Shown in pieces: positions 7,755 to 16,342 of a stretch of 64,000 bases of DNA (position 1 is its first letter; each line of letters starts with the position of its first letter). The position numbers and the translations under genes were made by a program. Location: positions 124,001-188,000 of the forward strand of contig NZ_JAINVH010000012.1 in assembly GCF_020400825.1 (NCBI RefSeq). Direction: 5' to 3'. Below the pieces are notes generated by a model. The model saw nothing but the letters and a program-made list of their open reading frames with translations, had not been told where the DNA came from and made no database searches. Origin of the DNA: Streptomyces sp. HPF1205. GTDB taxonomy: Bacteria > Actinomycetota > Actinomycetes > Streptomycetales > Streptomycetaceae.

Positions 7755-8834
7755 TCAGAGGTGGTCGGCGTCGACGACGGCCTGGGCGAAGACGGTGGGC
7801 GCTTCCTGCGGCAGGTTGTGGCCGATGTTCGCGATGGTGCGGTGCTCGTAGGGCCCGGTGAAGTGGCCGCGGTAGCCGGCGCCGTCGCCGGGCGGGGTGA
7901 AGGGGTCCAGCGCGGGGTCGAGGGTGATCGTCGGCACGCCGATCGACGGCTGCGCGGCGAGCTGCGTCTCGTACCGTTCGTAGCGGCGTTCGCCGTCGAT
8001 CAGGCCGATGCGCCAGCGGTAGTTGTACAGCACGATCGCGGCGTAGTCGGGGTTCTTGAAAGCCTGGGCGGTGCGCTGGAAGGTGGCGTCGTCGAAGTCC
8101 CAGCCGGGGGAGACGAGCGTCCACACGTAGCGGCACAGGGCGATGCGCTGCTCCTCGTTCTCCATGGCCTGCTTGCCGCGGTCCGTGGCGAAGTACCACT
8201 GGTACCACCAGTTGTGCTCCACGGCCGGCGCGGCGGGCGTCAGCTGGGCCCTGAGGTTGGTGATGACGTAGCCCGTGGTGGAGACCAGGGACGTCACGCG
8301 CTCGGGCCACAGCGCCGCGATGATGTCGGCGGTGCGCGAGCCCCAGTCGAAGCCGGCGAACAGGGCCTTGTCGATCTTGAGGGCGTCCATCATCGCGATG
8401 ATGTCGAGGGCGATCGCGGACTGCTCGGCGTTGCGCGGGGTGCGCCGGGACAGGAAGGTGGTGCTGCCGTGGCCGCGCAGGTAGGGGACGATGACGCGGT
8501 AGCCCAGGTCGGCGAGCAGCGGGGCGACGTCGACGTAGCTGTGGATGTCGTACGGCCAGCCGTGCAGGAGGACGACCACCGGGCCGTGCGCGGGACCGGC
8601 CTCGGCGTAGCCGATGTCCAGGACGCCGGCCTCGACCTGCTTGAGCGTGGTGAAGCCGGTGTGGGTGCCGGGGACGACGTAGGGGACGGTGGGCGCGGGC
8701 GTGCCGCCCGTCGGCCGGGAGGCGGTGGCTGAGACGGTGGCTGCGGACGCGCTGCCCGGCAGGCCGGACAGCGAGACCGCCGCCACGCCGGTGCCCAGGC
8801 CGACGGCCTTGCCGAAAGTGCGCCTGTTGATCAT
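7755..8834 (-). CDS. Exported alpha/beta hydrolase, epoxide hydrolase-like
   Basis: Product of 359 residues. It starts MINRRTFGKAVGLG with a hydrophobic stretch and an AxA-like cleavage region (SASAA), a twin-arginine type leader. The mature enzyme has HGWPYDIHSY (oxyanion), a nucleophile elbow GFDWGS with Asp163 in place of Ser, an acid in LDPALDPF and a His in NIGHNLPQEAP. An Asp nucleophile is typical of epoxide hydrolases and haloalkane dehalogenases; HGWP favours epoxide hydrolase. It probably acts outside the cytoplasmic membrane. A copy of the TCACCTGTCAA element lies about 110 bases upstream. Confidence 0.87.
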   Translation of the reverse strand: MINRRTFGKAVGLGTGVAAVSLSGLPGSASAATVSATASRPTGGTPAPTVPYVVPGTHTGFTTLKQVEAGVLDIGYAEAGPAHGPVVVLLHGWPYDIHSYVDVAPLLADLGYRVIVPYLRGHGSTTFLSRRTPRNAEQSAIALDIIAMMDALKIDKALFAGFDWGSRTADIIAALWPERVTSLVSTTGYVITNLRAQLTPAAPAVEHNWWYQWYFATDRGKQAMENEEQRIALCRYVWTLVSPGWDFDDATFQRTAQAFKNPDYAAIVLYNYRWRIGLIDGERRYERYETQLAAQPSIGVPTITLDPALDPFTPPGDGAGYRGHFTGPYEHRTIANIGHNLPQEAPTVFAQAVVDADHL

Positions 8835-8946
8835 GTGAAAACCCTCCGTCGTGCGTTCTCCGGTGACCGGCCCGTGCCCGGGCCCGCTCCCTGCTCCGTA
8901 GGAGGTCACCGCGGTGTGTGGCGCGACGACCCTCGCACACGGCCCG

Positions 8947-8965
8947 TCACCTGTCAAACAGGTGA
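8947..8965 (+). promoter_or_regulatory. Copy 2 of TCACCTGTCAA-N3-GGTGA element, upstream of the epoxide hydrolase
   Basis: TCACCTGTCAAACAGGTGA; this copy is also a perfect inverted repeat (TCACCTGT-CAA-ACAGGTGA). It lies in the divergent gap (8835-9221) between the exported hydrolase and the efflux pump, 113 bases from the hydrolase start. Apart from this site and the efflux-pump promoter, nothing else is supported in the gap. Confidence 0.65.
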
Positions 8966-9090
8966 TCAATGGGTGCCCTCTCGCGCCGGGTGATGGGGAA
9001 GTGCTGGTGGAAGGGTCGGTCGGCGGGCCGCCCGGTCCGCGACACACATATTCGTTCGCCGCGGAGTCGGACGCTTCGGATCGCTCGCGT

Positions 9091-9129
9091 GTGCACCTTC
9101 CCATTGGAAGTGCTACAGTGAAGCGACAG
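9091..9129 (+). promoter_or_regulatory. Promoter of the efflux pump gene, shared design
   Basis: GTGCAC at 9091-9096, a 17-base spacer, TACAGT at 9114-9119 (good -10) and TGAAGCGACAG directly after. The same boxes with identical spacing precede the aldehyde dehydrogenase gene at 12668-12706. Confidence 0.6.
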
Positions 9130-9221
9130 ATCGAATTGATAGTGCCAGCTGTACGAGTCAGAAGCGCCCTGTGGGCGGTTCGTGCGCCACTACTGGCACC
9201 CGCGTAGAAGGGCACTCGTCC

Positions 9222-10760
9222 ATGTCGAAGGCACAGCAGTCCTCCCATCCCGGAACCGGAGGTGTCCGCGCCGCCATGAGCGCACTGGTCCTGGCGGTCC
9301 TCCTGGCGGCCCTCGACCAGACCATCGTGTCGACGGCGCTGCCGCGCATAGCCGAGGACCTGAACGGGTTCGCCGACATCGCGTGGGTCAGCGCCGCGTA
9401 TCTGCTGGCCTCCACCGCGGTCACACCGCTGTGGGGCAAGCTCGGCGACATGTTCGGCCGCAAGCGCCTGTACCTGGCCTCGACCACCATCTTCCTGATC
9501 GCCTCGGTCACCTGCGGCATCGCCCAGAACCTGCCCGAGCTGATCGGTGCCCGTGTGCTGCAGGGCATGGGCGGCGGCGGCATGATCGTGCTGACCTTCG
9601 CCCTGGTCGGCGACATCGTCGCCCCCGGCGAACGCGGCCGCTACCAGAGCATGTTCGGCTCGGTCTACGGCGTCGCCAGCATCGTCGGCCCGCTGCTGGG
9701 CGGCGTCTTCACCGACCAGCTCTCCTGGCGGTGGGCGTTCCTGGTCAACCTGCCCGTCGGAGCCGTCGCCCTGGTCATCGCCGCCCGGGCACTGCCGGCC
9801 GCCACTTCGGGCACCAAGGCACGTATCGACTACGCAGGCGCCGCGGTACTGGCCGCCATCGCCACCGGCCTGGTGCTGGTCACCTCCTTCGGCCAGCGCT
9901 GGGGCTGGGCGTCGCCGGCCATCATCGGCCTGATCGCCGCCACCGTCGTGCTGGGCGCCGTGCTGGTGCCCGTCGAGCGCCGCGCCGCCGCCCCGGTCCT
10001 GCCGCCCTCCGTGTTCTCCTCCAGGACCGTGGTCTTCTCCTCGCTGATCGGGTTCGTCGCCAACGCGGCGATGTTCGCGGTCCTGGTGTACCTGCCCACC
10101 TACCTGCAGATCGTCCACGGCGTCTCGGCCACCCTGTCCGGCATCCACATGCTGCCCCTGGTCGCCGGCCTGGTCGTCAGCCAGTCCCTGGCCGGACGCT
10201 GGTCCGCCCACGCCGGCCGGCTGCGTCCGATCCTCCTCGGCGGCCTGCTCGCCAACCTCGCCGGGCTGCTCCTGCTGGGCACCATCGGCGCCGCCACCAA
10301 CACCCTGGTCCTCGGCGTCTACTTCCTCATCACCGGCATCGGCATCGGCATGGTCCCCACGGTCGTGCTGACCACCGCGCAGAACAGCGTCCCCGCCGCC
10401 GACCTCGGCGCCGCGAGCGCCGCGGTGACCTTCGCGCGCTCGATCGGCGCGGCCTTCGGTGTCGCCGTCTTCGGCACCCTGCTGAACACCGGCTTCGCCG
10501 ACCGCACCCACGGGCTGCCGACCGCCGGAGGGTTCGACCCCGCCCGCCCCGACACCGTCGCCCTTCTCCCGGCCGGCCTGCGCGACGTCGCGCTGGGCGC
10601 CTTCGCCCACGCCACCGCCACCGGCTACCTGTGGATCTCGCCCGCCCTCGTCGTCGGCACCCTGCTGGCCCTCTTCCTCAAGCCCGCCCGCAGGACCGGG
10701 CAGGGGGCGACCCGCGCCGCCGGCCCCGCCGGCACCAAGGAGACGGTCTCGGCCGCCTGA
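9222..10760 (+). CDS. MFS efflux transporter, DHA2 (14-TM drug:H+ antiporter) family
   Basis: Product of 512 residues with about 14 hydrophobic segments. It carries the family motifs LDQTIVSTALPRIAEDL in helix 1, WGKLGDMFGRKRLY (motif A, loop 2-3), GGGMIVLTFALVGDIV and WRWAFLVNLPVG. Members export cationic or lipophilic drugs and antibiotics with proton antiport. ATG 9222 follows GAAGGG at ten bases. It is divergent from the exported epoxide-hydrolase-like gene and convergent with an SDR; its promoter closely matches that of the aldehyde dehydrogenase gene, so both may respond to the same signal. Confidence 0.93.
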   Translation: MSKAQQSSHPGTGGVRAAMSALVLAVLLAALDQTIVSTALPRIAEDLNGFADIAWVSAAYLLASTAVTPLWGKLGDMFGRKRLYLASTTIFLIASVTCGIAQNLPELIGARVLQGMGGGGMIVLTFALVGDIVAPGERGRYQSMFGSVYGVASIVGPLLGGVFTDQLSWRWAFLVNLPVGAVALVIAARALPAATSGTKARIDYAGAAVLAAIATGLVLVTSFGQRWGWASPAIIGLIAATVVLGAVLVPVERRAAAPVLPPSVFSSRTVVFSSLIGFVANAAMFAVLVYLPTYLQIVHGVSATLSGIHMLPLVAGLVVSQSLAGRWSAHAGRLRPILLGGLLANLAGLLLLGTIGAATNTLVLGVYFLITGIGIGMVPTVVLTTAQNSVPAADLGAASAAVTFARSIGAAFGVAVFGTLLNTGFADRTHGLPTAGGFDPARPDTVALLPAGLRDVALGAFAHATATGYLWISPALVVGTLLALFLKPARRTGQGATRAAGPAGTKETVSAA

Positions 10761-10821
10761 GACCGGCAGGCCGGGAACCCGGCCCCGTGGCACCTGACCC
10801 GCCGCCCCCGTAGCACGCAGA

Positions 10822-10850
10822 CGGCCGGCGCCCTCACCGGGCGCCGGCCG
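10822..10850. terminator. Bidirectional hairpin between the efflux pump and a convergent SDR
   Basis: Perfect 12-bp stem CGGCCGGCGCCC / GGGCGCCGGCCG with loop TCACC. Confidence 0.8.
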
Positions 10851-10913
10851 CGGCCGTGTTCGCGGTGTGCGGCTCCCCGCGGCCCGTCCCCCGCCGGGCG
10901 CAGGGGCACCGGG

Positions 10914-11849
10914 TCAGCGCACCGCGGGGAGGGCGTGGTCCCACAGCCGGTCCGCGGCGGCAGGATCGACCGACCACCTCGCCACACCCGCCATCACGTC
11001 GGGGCCGCCCTCGACGACCTCCGATTCCTGGTTGTCCTCGAAGTACCGTCCGGTCACGCCGTCGAGCAGCGGCGAAGCGGCGAGCAGCACCGTGGTCGCC
11101 GCCCCCTGGGCCGGGGTCTTGTAGTAGTCGGGGGTGACGAGGTTGCCGTCCGCGTCCATGGCACCGAGGGCCTGCATGGTCGCCCGGTCGAGATGGCGCG
11201 CCAGATTGGTGTGGATCCACCCCGGCGCGCAGGCGTTGGCGGCGATGCCGTGTTCGGCCCACCGACGGCTGATCCCCACGGCGAGCAGTACGCCGGCGGT
11301 CTTGGACTGTGCGTAGGCGACGAACGGGTCGTAGGGGCGCCGCTCGAACTGCGGGTCGTCGAAGTCGAACCCCGCCCGCAGCTGGGCGCCGGAGCTGACC
11401 ACGACCACGCGCGGCGCCGCGGCCGCCTGCAGCGCGGTGCGCAGACCGACGGCCAGGGCGAAATGGCCCAGGTAGTTGGTGGCGAGCTGCATCTCCCAGC
11501 CCTGGGCGTTGACCTGCCGGGTCGGGAGCATCATCACTCCGGCGTTGGCGACGAGGCCGTCGACGGGCCCGCTCCAGGCGTCGCAGAAGGCGCGGACGGA
11601 CGTCAGGTCGGACAGGTCGAGCTCGACGGCCCGCGTTCCCGGGAACTCCTTGACCAGTGGCTCGGCGGCGGCGGGATTACGTGTGGCGATCGTCACCTGC
11701 GCTCCCGCACCGGCGAGCGCGCGAACCGTCTCCACGCCGAGACCGGAGGATCCTCCGGTGACGATCATCCGGCGCCCACTCAGGTCGACCCCGTCGAGTA
11801 CCTCAGTGGCGGTGGCGCGCATGCCGAACGGAGTCGTCGTCAGTGTCAT
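10914..11849 (-). CDS. Short-chain dehydrogenase, retinol dehydrogenase-like
   Basis: Product of 311 residues, longer than classical 250-residue SDRs and typical of the retinol/WW-oxidoreductase-like group. It has the nucleotide-binding TGGSSGLG near residue 31, NAGVMM, the catalytic Ser in VVSSGAQ and YAQSK. It should oxidise or reduce an alcohol/ketone with NADP(H); the substrate is unknown. It ends convergently with the efflux gene, and its 5' end faces the end of a TetR gene on the same strand about 190 bases upstream. Confidence 0.9.
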   Translation of the reverse strand: MTLTTTPFGMRATATEVLDGVDLSGRRMIVTGGSSGLGVETVRALAGAGAQVTIATRNPAAAEPLVKEFPGTRAVELDLSDLTSVRAFCDAWSGPVDGLVANAGVMMLPTRQVNAQGWEMQLATNYLGHFALAVGLRTALQAAAAPRVVVVSSGAQLRAGFDFDDPQFERRPYDPFVAYAQSKTAGVLLAVGISRRWAEHGIAANACAPGWIHTNLARHLDRATMQALGAMDADGNLVTPDYYKTPAQGAATTVLLAASPLLDGVTGRYFEDNQESEVVEGGPDVMAGVARWSVDPAAADRLWDHALPAVR

Positions 11850-12041
11850 ACGTGTGGCCTGCCTTCGATGTGCAGTGGTCTGTTCGGATCGCTGGTCCCC
11901 GCTCCGCTTCCGCGGGGAACGCGAAGAGAAACATACAACGTGTTCTCACGTGTCGATCGTGCGGAGGTGCGGGCCCGGCGGCCGGTGGACCAGGACGGCG
12001 GCAGCGCAGCACCCGTTCATGGCCGGCGCGTGCGGCCCGCG

Positions 12042-12614
12042 TCACCCGCCGTCCCGGTCGGCTTCCCCTCCGCCGGACGCGCCGACGCCACGCAGAAAGG
12101 TGTCGACCACCAGGTCGGCCGCCTGCCCGGGGCTGAGGTGTGCCCGCGTGTGTGCCGCCAGGCTCATCAGTTCCGGCAGCAGCGGCCCGGCCCATTCCCG
12201 CGGCAGTTCGCGGCGCAGCAGGCCCTCGTCGGTGGCGCGCTGAAGGAACGTCTCGACCTCGGCGACGGCGGCGTCGCGGCGGGCGTGGACGGCGTCGTCG
12301 GCCAGCATGCGGGCGAGGTCGACGGGCCAGGCGCGATTGACGGCGATGATGTTCTCGACGTAGCGGTGCAGGGCGACGGCGACGGGCGCGTCGCGCAGCC
12401 GGGCGTCCTCGATGGCCCGCTCGATGGCCGTGAGGCGGGACGTGTGGATGGCGGCCAGCAGTTCCTCGCGGGAGGCGAAACGCCGGTAGACCGTGCGCCG
12501 GTCCACGCCCGCCTCGGCGGCGATGCTCGCGACGCTCGCGCCGGGGTCGGCGGCGAGCATGCGCGCCCCCGTGCTCAGAACGGCTTCCAGATTGCGTGCG
12601 GCGTCGGCTCTCAT
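12042..12614 (-). CDS. TetR/AcrR family regulator
   Basis: Product of 190 residues. The N-terminal helix-turn-helix is clear (DPGASVASIAAEAGVDRRTVYRRFASREELLAAI), followed by an all-helical ligand domain. It is divergent from the aldehyde dehydrogenase gene, the classic TetR arrangement, so repression of that gene, and of the efflux pump with the matching promoter, is plausible. On its own strand a TACGCT box lies only seven bases before the ATG, suggesting a leaderless mRNA. The gap contains GAGAT-ATGA-ATCTC and an AT-rich palindrome-like stretch as possible operators. Confidence 0.9.
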   Translation of the reverse strand: MRADAARNLEAVLSTGARMLAADPGASVASIAAEAGVDRRTVYRRFASREELLAAIHTSRLTAIERAIEDARLRDAPVAVALHRYVENIIAVNRAWPVDLARMLADDAVHARRDAAVAEVETFLQRATDEGLLRRELPREWAGPLLPELMSLAAHTRAHLSPGQAADLVVDTFLRGVGASGGGEADRDGG

Positions 12615-12667
12615 GGCTCAAGCGTAGCTTCGATGTGGACAATGAGATATGAATCTCGCCCTCGGAT

Positions 12668-12706
12668 GTGCATATATCGAATATAAGCGCTACGCTGAAG
12701 TGACAG
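12668..12706 (+). promoter_or_regulatory. Promoter of the aldehyde dehydrogenase gene, shared design
   Basis: GTGCAT at 12668-12673, a 17-base spacer, TACGCT at 12691-12696 and TGAAGTGACAG directly after. Box sequence and spacing closely match the efflux pump promoter at 9091-9129. Confidence 0.6.
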
Positions 12707-12748
12707 TTAAGCCAAGTTGGGTCAGCTTCGGTTCGAAGGAGAAGGCAC

Positions 12749-14191
12749 ATGATCACCTACGACAAGCTCTTCGTCGCGGGCTCCTGGGCGGCGCCGAGCA
12801 GCCCGGACCTGCTGGAGATCCGCTCCCCGCACGACCGGTCGCTGATCGGTCTGGCCGCGCAGGCACAGCCCGCCGACGTGGACCGTGCCGTGGCCGCGGC
12901 GCGGGCGGCGTTCGAGGAAGGTGTGTGGCGTCGCACACCGCCGGCGGAGCGCATCGCGGTCCTGCGGCGGTTCAACGCCCTGCGCGAGCAGAACGCGGAG
13001 CGGATCGCCGACCTGATCACGGCGGAGAACGGTTCTGCGGGCTGGTTCACCCGGGCCGGCCAGCCCGGTCTGACCCGGCAGGCGAACGCCTACCTGAAGG
13101 CGGCCGAGGAGTTCGGCTGGGAGGAGACCCTGGCGCCCTCCGATCCGGCGTCCCCGTTCCGCAGCGTGGTGCGCCGTGAGGCGGTCGGTGTGGTGGCCGC
13201 GGTGATCCCCTGGAACTCGCCGTTCTCCTCGGCCACTTCGAAGATCATCCCCGCCCTGCTGGCCGGCAACTGCGTCGTCCTGAAGGTGTCCCCGGAGAAC
13301 TCGCTGAGCATGGGCCTGCTGGCCGAACTGCTGGAGCGGACCGGCCTGCCCGAGGGCGTCGTCAGCGTCCTGCCCGCCGACCGGGAGACCAGCGAGTACC
13401 TCGTCTCGCACCCGGAGGTCGACAAGATCGCCTTCACCGGCTCCACGCGGGCCGGCCGCCGTATCGCCTCGATCGCCGGCGAGCAGCTCAAGCGGGTGAG
13501 CCTGGAACTGGGCGGCAAGTCCGCCGCCGTGATCCTGCCCGACGCCGACATCGACAAGGCGGTCGCGGGCCTGAAATTCGGCTCGCTGCTCAACAACGGC
13601 GAGTCCTGCATCGCGCAGACCCGGATCCTGGCCCCCCGGGACCGCTACGAAGAGGTCGTCGCCGCGCTGAAGGATCTCGTGGAGTCGCTGAAGGTGGGCG
13701 ACCCCACCCGGCCTGACACCTTCATCGGCCCGATGATCCGCCCCGACCAGCAGCAGCGGGTCCGCGATTACATCGAGCTGGGCATCAAGGAAGGCGCCCG
13801 CCTCGTCACCGGCGGCCCGCAGGTCCCCGAGGGGCTGGAGCAGGGCAACTACGTCACCCCGACCCTCTTCGCCGACGTCGACACCACCATGCGCATCGCC
13901 CAGGAGGAGATCTTCGGCCCGGTCCTGGTGGTCATCGCCTACGACGACGAGGACGACGCCGTGCGCATCGCCAACGACTCCGAGTACGGCCTGTCCGGCG
14001 GCGTCTGGTCCCGCGACGAGGCCCACGCCCTGGACGTCGCCCGCCGCATCCGCACCGGCACCGTCACGGTCAACGGCGCCCCCATCGGCTTCGACGGACC
14101 CTTCGGCGGCTTCAAGGCCAGCGGCATCGGCCGCGAGTACGGCGCGGTCGGCCTCGGCACCTACACCGAGTACAAGACCATCACCGTCTGA
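12749..14191 (+). CDS. NAD(P)+-dependent aldehyde dehydrogenase
   Basis: Product of 480 residues, normal for the ALDH superfamily. It has PWNSPFSS (oxyanion Asn region), FTGSTRAGRRIA (cofactor binding), the general base Glu253 in LELGGKS and the nucleophile Cys287 in NGESCIAQTR, then EIFGPVL and PFGGFKASGIGREYG. It oxidises an aldehyde to the acid in the cytoplasm; substrate class cannot be fixed. It starts with ATG after GAAGGAG. It is divergent from a TetR regulator gene and terminated by two strong hairpins. Confidence 0.94.
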   Translation: MITYDKLFVAGSWAAPSSPDLLEIRSPHDRSLIGLAAQAQPADVDRAVAAARAAFEEGVWRRTPPAERIAVLRRFNALREQNAERIADLITAENGSAGWFTRAGQPGLTRQANAYLKAAEEFGWEETLAPSDPASPFRSVVRREAVGVVAAVIPWNSPFSSATSKIIPALLAGNCVVLKVSPENSLSMGLLAELLERTGLPEGVVSVLPADRETSEYLVSHPEVDKIAFTGSTRAGRRIASIAGEQLKRVSLELGGKSAAVILPDADIDKAVAGLKFGSLLNNGESCIAQTRILAPRDRYEEVVAALKDLVESLKVGDPTRPDTFIGPMIRPDQQQRVRDYIELGIKEGARLVTGGPQVPEGLEQGNYVTPTLFADVDTTMRIAQEEIFGPVLVVIAYDDEDDAVRIANDSEYGLSGGVWSRDEAHALDVARRIRTGTVTVNGAPIGFDGPFGGFKASGIGREYGAVGLGTYTEYKTITV

Positions 14192-14220
14192 TCCGAAGAC
14201 AAGCCCGAACGGAACCGCCG

Positions 14221-14254
14221 ACGGCGGCAGGTGGACCGGACCACCTGCCGCCGT
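14221..14254 (+). terminator. Hairpin after the aldehyde dehydrogenase gene
   Basis: 14-bp stem ACGGCGGCAGGTGG / CCACCTGCCGCCGT with loop ACCGGA, 29 bases past the stop. Confidence 0.8.
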
Positions 14255-14268
14255 AACGGCTTCTCCGG

Positions 14269-14323
14269 CCGCCGGACCCGTACGACGGCCGCCCGAGCGC
14301 CCGGCCGTCTACGGGTCCGGCGG
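14269..14323. terminator. Very long hairpin between convergent genes
   Basis: A 22-bp stem with a single bulged C: CCGCCGGACCCGTA then GACGGCCG on the left arm, with full complements at 14302-14323 and a ten-base loop. It lies between the aldehyde dehydrogenase and the convergent SDR and can stop both. Confidence 0.8.
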
Positions 14324-14380
14324 GCCGCGCCCGGCCCCCCGTACGCCCTCGCCGTCACCGTGCGGCGGCCCCGGCCCGGC

Positions 14381-15199
14381 TCACGCGGATTCGCTGACGT
14401 GCCGCCATCGCGCGTCCTCGGCGGCGAGCCGGTCGGCCATGCGCCGGGCGACGGCGACGGCGTCCTTGCCCAGCAGCAGGCGCAGGGGCGGGTCGTCGGT
14501 CTCGGTGATGTCCAGCAGGATGCGCGAGATGCGGTACGGATCGCCGGGCTCCGTGCCGTGTGCGCCGCGGATCCGTTCGACGGCGGCGCCGACGACGCCC
14601 CGGTACGGCGCGCCGACCGGCGGGGTGGCCATCGAGGAGCCCGCCCAGTCGGTGCGCATGCCGCCCGGTTCGGCGACGGTGACCTTGATGCCGAGGGGGG
14701 CCACCTCCTGGGCCAGGACCTCGGAGAAACCTCCCACCGCCCACTTGGCCGCCTGGTAGGCCGCCAGGCCCGGCACGCCCACGCGTCCGCCGACGGACGA
14801 GATCTGGATGATGTGCCCGCCGCCCTGTTCCCGCAGAACGGGCAGGGCGGCCCGGGTGACGTTGACGACGCCGAAGAGATTGGTGTCGACCTGGTCGCGG
14901 AAGGACTGCTCGGACATGTCCTCGACGGCGGCCATGTCGGCGTAGCCGGCGTTGTTGACGACCACGTCCAGACGGCCGAAGGCGTCCACCGCGGCCCGCA
15001 CGGCGCTGCGGGCCGCGGCGGCGTCGGTCACGTCCAGGGCGACCGGCCGGACCCGGCCGCCGTACGCGCCGACGAGGGCGTTCAGCGACTCGGTACTGCG
15101 GGCGGTGGCGACCACGTTGTGGCCGGCCGCCAGGACGGACTCGGCGAGGATACGGCCCAGTCCGCGGGAAGTTCCCGTGATCAGCCATGTTCTGCTCAT
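14381..15199 (-). CDS. Short-chain dehydrogenase (paralogue A)
   Basis: Product of 272 residues with TGTSRGLG cofactor motif, NNAGYADM, catalytic Ser in QISSVGG and YQAAK. Classical SDR fold, NADP(H) likely. It is the first of three SDR genes in tandem on the minus strand and is strongly similar to the third (16343-17248) over most of its length, including VALDVTDAAAAR and VVNVTRAALPVLREQ, so they arose by duplication. ATG 15199 is chosen because homology to paralogue C begins there. Substrate unknown. Confidence 0.9.
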   Translation of the reverse strand: MSRTWLITGTSRGLGRILAESVLAAGHNVVATARSTESLNALVGAYGGRVRPVALDVTDAAAARSAVRAAVDAFGRLDVVVNNAGYADMAAVEDMSEQSFRDQVDTNLFGVVNVTRAALPVLREQGGGHIIQISSVGGRVGVPGLAAYQAAKWAVGGFSEVLAQEVAPLGIKVTVAEPGGMRTDWAGSSMATPPVGAPYRGVVGAAVERIRGAHGTEPGDPYRISRILLDITETDDPPLRLLLGKDAVAVARRMADRLAAEDARWRHVSESA

Positions 15200-15341
15200 G
15201 ACGGTGCCTCGGATTCCGTGCTCGGATTGTGTGTGCGGGTTCGGGGGATACGGAGCGCGCGTACGGGGCGGGTGGCCCCGGGCCGGTAACGGGCGTACGG
15301 GGACCACCGGCCCCGGGCGCGGGGCGTGCGGCCGGCGGGGC

Positions 15342-16199
15342 TCAGAGCACCGCGTTGTCGGCGGCGCCGGGAAAGTCCGTGCTGTGTGCCAGCTCCCTGC
15401 CCGCCTCGAACTCGGCCCGCAGCAGGTCGAGTTTGACGCCGATGCGCCGCTGGGCGTCACTGCCCAGGACGACCCAGTGCCGCGGCTCGGGCGCGTTGAC
15501 GGCCTCGTAGACCGCCTCCGCGGCCCGCTCCGGGTCGCCGGGGAACATCTCGGGGGTGAGGCTGCCCATCATGGCGCGGAACGCTCCGGACGTGGCGGCG
15601 TAGTCCTCGATGGCCGCTCCGGAGGCCCTGGTCCGGTTCTCGATGCCGGTGCGGAAGGAGCCGGGCTGGATGATCATCGCGCGCAGGCCGAGGGGTTCGA
15701 TCTCCTGCCACAGCGCCTCGGTGAAGCCCTCCAGCGCGAACTTGCTCGCCGAGTAGTAACCGTTCGCGGGCAGGCTCGCCAGGCCGTCCATGGAGGAGAC
15801 GTTGACGATGACGCCGCTGCGCCTGGCGCGCATGCCGGGCAGCACCGTACGGGTGAGGGCGACCGCGCCGAAGAAATTGACCTCGAACAGCCGGCGGTAG
15901 TCGCACTCCTCCTGCTCCTCCAGGGCGCCGACGAAGTCGATCGCGGCGTTGTTGACCAGGACGTCGATGCCGCCGAAGCGCTCCTCGGCGGCCCGTACGG
16001 CGGCCGCGTGGTCGGCGGGCCGGGTCACGTCGAGTTCGAGCGCGAGCGCGGTGCGCGGGTGGCGCGCGGCCAGTTCGGTGGTGGCCTGCGTCGAGCTGGC
16101 GGTCGCCACCACTTGGTCGCCGCGCGCCAGCACGTGTTCGGCCAGGGCCTTGCCCAGGCCGCTGGACGCGCCGGTGATCAGCCAGGTCTTGCGGGACAT
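15342..16199 (-). CDS. Short-chain dehydrogenase (paralogue B)
   Basis: Product of 285 residues. Motifs are TGASSGLG at residue 9, NNAAIDF, Ser in VNVSSMDG and YYSASK. It is more distant from its neighbours than they are from each other. The GDPERAAEAVYEAV segment and RIGVKLDLLR end are typical of a large actinobacterial SDR group annotated as oxidoreductase/SDR. It stands alone between two paralogues with about 140-base gaps on each side, so an operon is possible. Substrate unknown. Confidence 0.9.
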   Translation of the reverse strand: MSRKTWLITGASSGLGKALAEHVLARGDQVVATASSTQATTELAARHPRTALALELDVTRPADHAAAVRAAEERFGGIDVLVNNAAIDFVGALEEQEECDYRRLFEVNFFGAVALTRTVLPGMRARRSGVIVNVSSMDGLASLPANGYYSASKFALEGFTEALWQEIEPLGLRAMIIQPGSFRTGIENRTRASGAAIEDYAATSGAFRAMMGSLTPEMFPGDPERAAEAVYEAVNAPEPRHWVVLGSDAQRRIGVKLDLLRAEFEAGRELAHSTDFPGAADNAVL

Positions 16200-16342
16200 G
16201 TGGGTATCTCCTTCGGATCGGAAGAGTGGGGTGGTGCGGTGGAAGGGGGGAGTGGCGGGAGAGGGACGACGGGTGCGGTGCGCCTGCCCCGGGGAGTCCT
16301 CGGCTTCGCGGTGAGTCCGTACCTCTGCGGGGAAGTGCGCGA

